In this document: piece after piece, positions 1 through 5,725 of the stretch
Numbering within the stretch: position 1 is the stretch's first letter
How the letters are laid out: the number at the start of each line of letters is the position of its first letter
From: Yinghuangia elevatio
GTDB taxonomy: Bacteria > Actinomycetota > Actinomycetes > Streptomycetales > Streptomycetaceae
NCBI RefSeq assembly: GCF_040649515.1
Contig: NZ_JBEZFP010000118.1
Location: forward strand, 1 to 30,092
DNA length: 30,092 nt
Direction: 5' to 3'
Translations under genes and position numbers: made by a program
Notes under the pieces: generated by a model
What the model saw: only the letters and a program-made list of their open reading frames with translations
Database searches by the model: none
What the model was told of the DNA's origin: nothing

Positions 1-342
1 GTAGTAGATGTAGCGGTACACCGTGTCGAGGTAGTTGTCGTACAACTGGGCGAACGCCTCGCCGTCCCCGTCCTGGGCGAGTTCGACCAGGGCCATGATG
101 CGGCCCGCCTCGCCCTCGCGCGCGGTGCCGTAGCCCGACGACCCTCGGGCCGGGCGGGCGGGTTCGGTGGTGCCGGTACGGGCGGCGCGGCCGGCCACAC
201 CGGTGTACGCGCGTTCGCGGGCGGGCCCGGTGTCCGCGACGGCGGCGAGAACGAGGTGGTTGGGCCAGGGGTCGAGCGCGGCGACCACCGCCGCCCGAAG
301 CGTCGCCAGCCCGGTCACGTCAACCCGGACGATTCGGTGCAC
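1..342 (-). CDS. bldN: Developmental ECF sigma factor BldN, N-terminal part (cut by window edge)
   Basis: The reverse strand from a GTG at 342–340 stays open to base 1, giving the first 114 residues. The N-terminus contains VTGLATLRAAVV, close to the pro-sequence I remember for Streptomyces BldN. The visible end (AQLYDNYLDTVYRYIYY) is the start of an ECF sigma region 2, which binds core RNA polymerase. BldN drives aerial-mycelium genes (chaplins, rodlins, bldM) and is made as a proprotein with a long N-terminal extension, which matches the roughly 80 residues seen before region 2. An AGGGAG ribosome-binding site lies about 6 bases before the GTG. The neighbours (HAD phosphatase, glutaredoxin-like gene, rex, hem genes) agree with the Streptomyces locus. 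The name rests on synteny and remembered sequence; the C-terminal half is outside the window. Confidence 0.88.
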   Translation of the reverse strand, partial: MHRIVRVDVTGLATLRAAVVAALDPWPNHLVLAAVADTGPARERAYTGVAGRAARTGTTEPARPARGSSGYGTAREGEAGRIMALVELAQDGDGEAFAQLYDNYLDTVYRYIYY

Positions 343-445
343 GGGACTCCCTGTTGCGTCGGCATCATCATCGGCGTCATGACTTACTGTGCGGGGACGA
401 TCACCCATCGTAGGGACAATGGGGACTGCTGTGCGCCGATCGAGA

Positions 446-460
446 ATAACGCTTAGTAAA
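446..460. promoter_or_regulatory. BldD-box-like palindrome in the bldN leader
   Basis: The 15-mer ATAACGCTTAGTAAA fits the BldD consensus nTnACnC(A/T)GnGTnAn with one mismatch, and its reverse complement also fits with one mismatch. It lies 104 bp before the bldN start. bldN is a known BldD target in Streptomyces. This is a visual match; no promoter hexamers were assigned with confidence here. Confidence 0.5.
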
Positions 461-697
461 GGAAGGGATACCAAGTGTGCTCATCGGCGATGCGAAGCTA
501 CCCGCATGGCCAGCCGAAGTGTGCTGTTTGGGCCATTCCCGGGACGCGGTGACCGCCGAGTGCTATAAGCCGCACATCTCCGCGTGTTGGGCGTGTCAGG
601 ACATCGCGCGGCACGCGTGGACACGTGCGGACGCGCGCGAACACCCCCGCGCGTCCGGGTCCGCGGAGCGGAACGCACGGGAGAGGTCACACGAAGG

Positions 698-744
698 GGC
701 CGGTCGGCCGGACAGGTCACCCTGCCGAGTGCGGCCGACCGGCC
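698..744 (-). terminator. Hairpin downstream of the HAD phosphatase gene
   Basis: Perfect 12-bp inverted repeat GGCCGGTCGGCC / GGCCGACCGGCC with a 23-base loop, starting 80 bases past the stop of the minus-strand HAD gene. There is no U-tract, as is usual for GC-rich actinomycete terminators. Assigned to the HAD transcript from position. Confidence 0.55.
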
Positions 745-824
745 GTGCGCGTCATTCGGTCAGGCGCGTGCCGTTCGGCTGCCCGCGTCGCTCGGCTGCC
801 CGCGTCGCTCGGCCACCGTGCCGT

Positions 825-1847
825 TCAGCCGAGTGCGGCCCGTCGGCGTACGGCCGTTCCCGCCACGAGCGCCCCGGCGACCGCGCCGATGCCGGCCGCC
901 GCGGGGATGCCGATCTTGGCGGCCTTGCGTCCGGTGCGGTAGTCCTTGACGCGCCAGCCGTGTTCCCGGGCGTGGCGGCGCAGCTTCGCGTCCGGGTTCA
1001 CCGCGCAGGGGTCGCCGACCAGCGACAGCATCGGGATGTCGTTCGACGAGTCGCTGTACGCCGAGCAGTCCGCGAGATCGAGGTTCTCGTGCGCGGCGAG
1101 TCCGCGCACCGCCTCGGCTTTCGCCTCGCCGTGCAGCAACTCGCCGACCAGGCGCCCCGTGTAGACCCCGTCGCACGTCTCGGAGACGGTGCCGAGCGCG
1201 CCGGTCAGGCCGAGGCGGCCGGCGATCGTCCTGGCGATCTCGATCGGTGCGGCGGTGACCAGCCAGACCTGCCGGTCGGCGTCGAGGTGCATCTGGGCGA
1301 GCGCGCGCGTGCCCGGCCAGATCTTGTCGGCCATGTACTCGTCGAAGATCTCCTCGCCCAGGGCGGTGACTTCGTCGATCGAGTGGCCCTTGACGAACGA
1401 AAGCGCGGTCTCCTGCGCGTCGCCCACGTGGCCCATGTGCTCGCCGCCGAGCCGGAAGCGGGCCTGCTGCCAGCCGAAGCGGGCGATGTCGCGCTTGTCG
1501 AAGAACCGCCGCGCGTACAGGCCGCGGGCGAGGTGGAAGATCGACGCGCCGCGCATCACGGTGTTGTCGAGGTCGAAGAACGCCGCCCCGAGGACGGGCG
1601 GTTCCTCCGGTCCGGCGGTGTCCGCAGCACCGTCCGCGACGCCGGTCGCGTCCGCGCTTGTGAGGTCTGGCGGGCCCGCCGCGGCCCCGTCCGCGCTGCC
1701 GTTGAGCGTGCGGTCCGCGCGTCCCGCTATGTCGCGGGCGGCTGCGTCGGGGTGCGCCGAGGCATGGGCGGCCGCTGCCGCGGCCTCACCCGCCGTGACG
1801 GCGCGCGTCAGGGAAACATTTCGGACACTCCGTCGCAGCAGAGCCAT
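825..1847 (-). CDS. HAD-IB family hydrolase (phosphoserine-phosphatase-like) with C-terminal membrane anchor
   Basis: 340 residues. A Ser/Ala/Asp-rich N-terminal extension (about 1–85) precedes a SerB-like HAD domain. Motif I is FFDLDNT (nucleophile D92, acid/base D94), motif II is around T198 (LVTAAP), motif III is K243, and motif IV is SDSSNDIPML (D266, D270). All catalytic positions are present, so it should be an active phosphomonoesterase; the substrate is unknown. A hydrophobic Gly/Ala segment at about 311–333 followed by RRR suggests a single C-terminal membrane anchor. It sits between bldN and the divergent glutaredoxin-like gene, as SCO3322 does from memory. The extreme N-terminus is low complexity, so a later start is possible. 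Confidence 0.88.
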   Translation of the reverse strand: MALLRRSVRNVSLTRAVTAGEAAAAAAHASAHPDAAARDIAGRADRTLNGSADGAAAGPPDLTSADATGVADGAADTAGPEEPPVLGAAFFDLDNTVMRGASIFHLARGLYARRFFDKRDIARFGWQQARFRLGGEHMGHVGDAQETALSFVKGHSIDEVTALGEEIFDEYMADKIWPGTRALAQMHLDADRQVWLVTAAPIEIARTIAGRLGLTGALGTVSETCDGVYTGRLVGELLHGEAKAEAVRGLAAHENLDLADCSAYSDSSNDIPMLSLVGDPCAVNPDAKLRRHAREHGWRVKDYRTGRKAAKIGIPAAAGIGAVAGALVAGTAVRRRAALG

Positions 1848-2014
1848 ATCGCGAGCGTAACGGCCTCGCGTTGCGACTGTGTGGCGGCGCCGTGGCGGTC
1901 TGTCGTCAAGCTCGCGTAATGCTTCTGATCCGGAGGTGCCCGGTCCGCAACGTGCGCGTGATCAATGGGCAAACAAGCGACGGAGGCGTGGGCCGGACGG
2001 AGGACAATCGAAGA

Positions 2015-2287
2015 GTGAGTCTTTTCCGACGGCGGGGTGCCGCCACACCGTCCGAGCGCCGGGTGACCATGTTGAGTCGCCCGGGCTGCCACCTGTGCGA
2101 CGACGCGCGCGCGGTGATCGTGCGTGTCACCGGCGAGTTGGGCGTGCCCTTCGAGGAGGTGGACATCACGACCGACGCGAAGTTGGAGGAGGAGTACCGC
2201 GAGCAGATCCCGGTGACGTTCGTCGACGGTCGCCAGCACGATTTCTGGCGGGTCGACGAACGGCGACTGCGCGCTGCCCTCGCGTGA
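2015..2287 (+). CDS. Glutaredoxin-like thioredoxin-fold protein
   Basis: 90 residues from a GTG at 2015; the preceding GGACGGAGGA is a good ribosome-binding site. The frame is open from 1871, but the upstream part is not protein-like and homologues I remember begin MSxLFRRK. The redox motif CHLCDD (C25, C28) follows a beta-strand/RPG turn. IPVTFVDG supplies the cis-proline loop, and the conserved C-terminal HDFWRVDE follows. The family (glutaredoxin/DUF836-like) is expected to do dithiol exchange in the cytoplasm. It directly precedes rex, and the first Rex-operator-like site begins 17 bases after its stop, so a role in redox homeostasis is plausible but not shown. Confidence 0.85.
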   Translation: MSLFRRRGAATPSERRVTMLSRPGCHLCDDARAVIVRVTGELGVPFEEVDITTDAKLEEEYREQIPVTFVDGRQHDFWRVDERRLRAALA

Positions 2288-2303
2288 GCACGGGGTCACC
2301 ACT

Positions 2304-2319
2304 TGTGATCGACTTCACA
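2304..2319. promoter_or_regulatory. Distal Rex operator-like site
   Basis: TGTGATCGACTTCACA matches the Streptomyces Rex operator TGTGAACnnnTTCACA with one mismatch. It lies between the glutaredoxin-like gene and rex, centred 79 bp upstream of the proximal operator. No clear -35/-10 pair accompanies it. It could be an auxiliary Rex site or serve a second rex promoter. Confidence 0.7.
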
Positions 2320-2339
2320 GAACTTCGCGGGAACCGTCG

Positions 2340-2355
2340 CGTGATGCATGTCACG
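2340..2355. promoter_or_regulatory. Crp-like palindrome between the two Rex sites
   Basis: CGTGA-N6-TCACG (arms at 2340–2344 and 2351–2355) has the GTGA-N6-TCAC layout of Crp/FNR family sites. Streptomyces Crp is a plausible binder. Assignment is by pattern only. Confidence 0.4.
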
Positions 2356-2380
2356 GCGGGTGCACAAAACGGACACCAGC

Positions 2381-2400
2381 TTTGTGCACACGTTCACAAA
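2381..2400. promoter_or_regulatory. Proximal Rex operator
   Basis: TTTGTGCACACGTTCACAAA contains TGTGCACACGTTCACA, one mismatch from the Rex operator consensus, with TTTGTG/CACAAA arms. It overlaps the -35 of the rex promoter, as described for autoregulation of rex-hemACD in S. coelicolor. Its left half also pairs with an upstream GTGCACAAA (2360–2368) in a 9-bp inverted repeat. Confidence 0.85.
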
Positions 2401-2410
2401 AGCCTAACCT
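2382..2410 (+). promoter_or_regulatory. rex-hem operon promoter
   Basis: TTGTGC (2382–2387), a 17-bp spacer and TAACCT (2405–2410) form a HrdB-type promoter. The -35 lies inside the Rex operator, so Rex bound at low NADH/NAD+ would exclude RNA polymerase. The expected leader is about 30 bases, with CAGGAG just before the rex GTG. Confidence 0.7.
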
Positions 2411-2448
2411 GGCATTCCGAAACCGCAGGTCCCACCCACAGGAGCACC

Positions 2449-3210
2449 GTGGCTACAGGCCGTACCGAGCGACCGGCGCACCGGGGACGCGGTATTCCCG
2501 AGGCGACGGTGGCGCGGCTTCCTCTGTACCTCCGGGCGCTGAGCGCGCTCTCGGAGCGCGGTGTCCCCACCGTGTCCTCCGAGGAACTCGCCGCCGCCGC
2601 CGGGGTCAACTCCGCGAAGCTGCGCAAGGACCTGTCGTACCTGGGGTCGTACGGCACGCGCGGCGTCGGCTACGACGTCGAGTACCTCGTCTACCAGATC
2701 TCCCGCGAACTCGGTCTGACGCAGGACTGGCCGGTCGCGATCATCGGCATCGGAAACCTGGGCCACGCGCTCGCCAACTACGGCGGGTTCGCGTCGCGCG
2801 GCTTCCGGGTCGCGGCGCTGCTGGACGCCGACCGCGCCGTGGCGGGCCAGCGCATAGCCGGGATGGTCGTGCGGCACATGGACGACCTCGAGCAGATCGT
2901 GCGCGACGACCACGTCTCCATCGGGGTCATCACCACTCCCGCGCCTGCCGCGCAGGGGGTGTGCGACCGCCTCGTGGCGGCCGGAATCACGAGCATCCTG
3001 AACTTCGCCCCGACCGTCCTCTCCGTCCCCGAGGGCGTCGATGTGCGCAAGGTCGATCTGTCGATAGAGCTGCAGATCCTGGCCTTCCACGAGCAGCGCA
3101 AGTCCACCAGCGACGGCGCTGCCCCCAACCTTCCCCCCGCCGCACCCGGCGCCGCGGCCTCCCGGGCCGGCGACGTGGGCGGCGACCTGCCCGAGGTGAT
3201 GCCGGCGTGA
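2449..3210 (+). CDS. rex: Redox-sensing transcriptional repressor Rex
   Basis: 253 residues from GTG at 2449, preceded by ACAGGAG. The N-terminal winged helix (about 17–85) includes LPLYLRALSAL and the recognition-helix region SAKLRKDLSYLG. A Rossmann domain follows, with GIGNLG (100–105) and ALLDAD. The C-terminal swapped helix (LQILAFHEQRK) completes the family pattern, and the last ~35 residues are a Pro/Ala-rich tail. Rex represses when NADH/NAD+ is low and releases DNA when NADH rises under poor oxygen supply. The first gene of an operon with hemA, hemC, hemD and hemB, it probably regulates itself and haem synthesis through the operator at 2381–2400. The operon arrangement matches S. coelicolor. 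Confidence 0.97.
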   Translation: MATGRTERPAHRGRGIPEATVARLPLYLRALSALSERGVPTVSSEELAAAAGVNSAKLRKDLSYLGSYGTRGVGYDVEYLVYQISRELGLTQDWPVAIIGIGNLGHALANYGGFASRGFRVAALLDADRAVAGQRIAGMVVRHMDDLEQIVRDDHVSIGVITTPAPAAQGVCDRLVAAGITSILNFAPTVLSVPEGVDVRKVDLSIELQILAFHEQRKSTSDGAAPNLPPAAPGAAASRAGDVGGDLPEVMPA

Positions 3211-3247
3211 ACGCCCGGAGCACGTACGTCTGTTGCCAGGGGGCGAC

Positions 3248-3328
3248 ATGAACGAGCGCAGCGAGCGGAACAGCAGAGGGATGCGTTTCGCGAATGCGGC
3301 ACCCTCGCGTACCGAGGAGGCCGCATGA
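3248..3328 (+). CDS. Mini-ORF element copy 1 (26 codons) at the rex–hemA junction
   Basis: ATG at 3248 follows AGGGGGCGAC, 37 bases after the rex stop. Its TGA (3326–3328) overlaps the hemA ATG (3325) as ATGA. The peptide starts MNERSER, has MRFANAA in the middle and ends RTEEAA. The same layout and peptide pattern recur at 4710–4781 and at 27202–27282. The last codons carry GAGGAGG, which is also the hemA ribosome-binding site. It is therefore likely to couple translation and/or be a mobile repeat like the mycobacterial MIRU. Whether the peptide itself has a function is unknown. Confidence 0.6.
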   Translation: MNERSERNSRGMRFANAAPSRTEEAA

Positions 3329-4713
3329 GCGTCCTCGTCGTGGGGCTCAGCCATCGCACGGCCCCGGTCAGCCTGTTGGAGCGCGTCGCCGTGGCCGGCG
3401 ACGGCCAGGCCAAGCTGCTCCAGGACATGGCCGCCGCGGAGCCGGTCGCCGAGGCGTTCCTGCTGTCGACGTGCAACCGCGTCGAGCTGTACGCCGACGT
3501 CGACCGCTTCCACGGTGGCGTCTCCGACCTGTCCGGGCTGCTGGCCCGGCACACCGGCGTACCCCTCGAAGAGCTGACCCCCCACCTGTACGTGCACTAC
3601 GAAGAGCGGGCGGTCCACCACCTGTTCTCCGTGGCGTGCGGCCTCGACTCGATGGTGATCGGCGAGGGCCAGATCCTCGGCCAGCTCAAGACCTCCCTCG
3701 CGCTCGCCCAGGAGTACGACACGGCGGGCCGTGTCCTCAACGACCTCGTGCAGCAGGCGCTGCGGGTCGGCAAGCGCGCGCACAGCGAGACCGACATCGA
3801 CCGTGCCGGCCAGTCGCTGGTGACCGTCGGCCTCGAACAGGCCGAGCTGGTCGGCGGGCACGTCGGCGGCACCCGCACCCTCGTGGTCGGCGCCGGCTCG
3901 ATGAGCGCGCTCGCCGCGACGACGCTGCAGCGCCAGGGCGCGGGCACGATCCTCATCACCAACCGCACGTACGAGCGCGCCGAGCACCTGGCCGACCAGG
4001 TCGGCGGCCGGGCCGTGCCGATGGCCGCCCTCCAGGACGCGCTGACCTCCGCCGACCTGGTGATCTCGTGCACCGGCGCGACCGGCCTGGTGGTCACCGC
4101 GGCCGACATCGAGGCGGTCCTCGAAGCCCGCCGCGAGCGCGGCGTCGACCGTCCGCTCGTGCTGATCGACCTGGCGCTGCCGCGCGACGTGGACGCGCGG
4201 GTGCGCGACATGGACGGCGTGCACCTGATCGACCTCGAAGTCCTCGCGGACGTCGGCACCGGCGCGCACGGCACCGTCGACGTCGACGTCGTGCGGCGCC
4301 TGGTCGGCGACGAGGTGGCCGAGTTCGCGGCCGCGCAGCGCGCGCAGGCGGTGACCCCGACCGTGGTCGCTCTACGCGCGATGGCCGCCGATGTGGTGCG
4401 CGGGGAGCTGGAGCGACTGGCCGGGCGTACCCCCGACTTGGACGCGAAGGAGCGCGGCGAGGTCGAACTGACCATCCGCCGCATCGTGGACAAGCTGCTG
4501 CACGCTCCGACGGTGCGGGTCAAGCAGCTCGCGGGCGAGCCGGGCGGCGCGTCGTACGCCGAGGCGCTGCGCACGCTGTTCGACCTCGGCCCCGGCCCGA
4601 TGGCCGCGGTCAGCCGTGCCGATGTCGGCGCGGACGCCGACATCGACGTCGCCCAGGTACTCGACGCGGACCTCTCGTCCGGTGCCTCCGCAGGAGAGGC
4701 AGGTGCGGCATGA
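3325..4713 (+). CDS. hemA: Glutamyl-tRNA reductase
   Basis: 462 residues. HemA reduces glutamyl-tRNA(Glu) to glutamate-1-semialdehyde with NADPH, the first committed step of C5 tetrapyrrole synthesis. The N-terminal catalytic domain has GLSHRTAPV and STCNRVELY with the nucleophile C50; GLDSMVIGEGQILGQ is the next family signature. An NADPH-binding Rossmann domain starts near VVGAGSMS (about residues 187–194). A helical dimerisation domain ends at LRTLFDLGPGPM. The last ~35 residues are an acidic Ala/Asp-rich extension typical of actinomycete HemA. Its ATG overlaps the stop of mini-ORF 1 and its stop overlaps the ATG of mini-ORF 2. Confidence 0.97.
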   Translation: MSVLVVGLSHRTAPVSLLERVAVAGDGQAKLLQDMAAAEPVAEAFLLSTCNRVELYADVDRFHGGVSDLSGLLARHTGVPLEELTPHLYVHYEERAVHHLFSVACGLDSMVIGEGQILGQLKTSLALAQEYDTAGRVLNDLVQQALRVGKRAHSETDIDRAGQSLVTVGLEQAELVGGHVGGTRTLVVGAGSMSALAATTLQRQGAGTILITNRTYERAEHLADQVGGRAVPMAALQDALTSADLVISCTGATGLVVTAADIEAVLEARRERGVDRPLVLIDLALPRDVDARVRDMDGVHLIDLEVLADVGTGAHGTVDVDVVRRLVGDEVAEFAAAQRAQAVTPTVVALRAMAADVVRGELERLAGRTPDLDAKERGEVELTIRRIVDKLLHAPTVRVKQLAGEPGGASYAEALRTLFDLGPGPMAAVSRADVGADADIDVAQVLDADLSSGASAGEAGAA

Positions 4714-4781
4714 GCGAGCGAATCGACAAGAAGGTGCGTTTCGCGGATGCGGCCGCCGTGCGAATCGAGGTGGCGGCATGA
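4710..4781 (+). CDS. Mini-ORF element copy 2 (23 codons) at the hemA–hemC junction
   Basis: ATG at 4710 overlaps the hemA stop (ATGA) and TGA at 4779–4781 overlaps the hemC ATG (4778), so the 72-bp element fills the whole junction. The peptide begins MSERIDKK, continues VRFADAA and ends RIEVAA. It is three codons shorter than the other two copies but stays in frame. The terminal GAGGTGG provides the hemC ribosome-binding site. Overlap at both ends with no untranslated spacer is what the mycobacterial MIRU do; the family identity of this element is not known to me. Confidence 0.6.
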   Translation: MSERIDKKVRFADAAAVRIEVAA

Positions 4782-5725
4782 ACACGGAGACCGCCCTGCG
4801 CCTCGGCACCCGCCGCAGCGCGCTGGCCATGGCCCAGTCCGGCCATGTGGCCGAGCAGCTCACGAAGTTGACGGGCCGTCAGGTTGAGCTGGTGGAGATC
4901 ACCACGTACGGCGACACCTCGCGCGAGCACCTGGCGCAGATCGGCGGCACGGGCGTCTTCGTCTCCGCGCTGCGCGACGCGCTCCTGGACGGGAGCATCG
5001 ACTTCGCGGTCCACTCGCTCAAGGACCTGCCGACCGCGACGCCCGACGAGTTCGCGCTCGCCGCGGTGCCGCCGCGCCACGACCCGCGCGACGCCCTCGT
5101 GGCCCGCGACGGGCTGACGCTGGGCGAGCTGCCGGCCGGCTCGCGCATCGGCACCGGATCGCCGCGCCGGGCCGCGCAGTTGCTCGCGCTCGGCCTCGGC
5201 CACGAGATCGTGCCGATCCGCGGCAACGTCGACACCCGCATCGGGTACGTCACCTCCGGTGAGCTCGACGCGGTCGTCCTCGCCAAGGCGGGCCTGGCCC
5301 GCCTCGGCCGTGCGGACGAGGCCACCGAGGTCCTCGACCCGCTCCAAATGCTGCCGGCCCCCGGTCAGGGGGCTCTGGCCGTCGAGTGCAAGTCTTCGGA
5401 CCCCGCACTCGTCGAACTGCTCGCCGTGCTCGACGACCCGGACACCCGGGCCGCCGTGCTCGCCGAGCGCATGCTGCTCGCCGAACTGGAGGCCGGTTGC
5501 TCGGCTCCGGTGGGCGCTCTCGCGGACGTGTCCGTGGGAGAGTCCGACGGCGAGGAGGTCACCGAGCTGTACCTGCGGGCGGTCGTCGCCAACGGCGACG
5601 GATCCCACAGCGTACGGTTGTCCGCCACCGGACCCCTGGACGAGGCGGCGTCTCTAGGCCGAGAGCTGGCCAAGGAGATGCTTGCCCGGGGTGCCGCCGG
5701 TCTTATGGGGGAGCGCGTCCCTTGA
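4778..5725 (+). CDS. hemC: Hydroxymethylbilane synthase (porphobilinogen deaminase)
   Basis: 315 residues. It polymerises four porphobilinogens into hydroxymethylbilane. The family signatures are RLGTRRSALAMAQ near the N-terminus, HSLKDLP with catalytic D83, GTGSPRRAAQL, IRGNVDTR and PGQGALAVE. The dipyrromethane cofactor attaches to C241 in LEAGCSAPVG. ATG overlaps the stop of mini-ORF 2, and the stop TGA (5723–5725) overlaps the TTG start of hemD. This implies translational coupling of the hem genes. Confidence 0.97.
   Translation: MNTETALRLGTRRSALAMAQSGHVAEQLTKLTGRQVELVEITTYGDTSREHLAQIGGTGVFVSALRDALLDGSIDFAVHSLKDLPTATPDEFALAAVPPRHDPRDALVARDGLTLGELPAGSRIGTGSPRRAAQLLALGLGHEIVPIRGNVDTRIGYVTSGELDAVVLAKAGLARLGRADEATEVLDPLQMLPAPGQGALAVECKSSDPALVELLAVLDDPDTRAAVLAERMLLAELEAGCSAPVGALADVSVGESDGEEVTELYLRAVVANGDGSHSVRLSATGPLDEAASLGRELAKEMLARGAAGLMGERVP

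Larger units (their letters stand above)
343..824. other. Intergenic region between HAD gene end and bldN start
   Basis: About 480 bp with no convincing gene. Open frames crossing it (for example the plus-strand frame from 477) have no recognisable domains and run antisense to the HAD gene. It holds the BldD-like box, presumably the bldN promoter and leader, and a long hairpin at 698–744. Around 780–820 there is a local short repetition (gcccgcgtcgctcggct occurring twice). Confidence 0.6.

Noticed and set aside
477..1919. Long plus-strand open frame antisense to the HAD phosphatase gene
   Set aside because: Arg/Ala-rich with no domains; the minus-strand HAD frame has all catalytic motifs. 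GC-rich antisense frames are commonly open.
2166..2354. Small minus-strand frame overlapping glutaredoxin-like gene end and rex leader
   Set aside because: Covers regulatory palindromes and a coding gene; peptide is Arg-rich without features.
2404..4269. Long minus-strand open frame across rex and hemA
   Set aside because: Mirror of rex and hemA coding frames, which have clear family signatures; no recognisable protein features.
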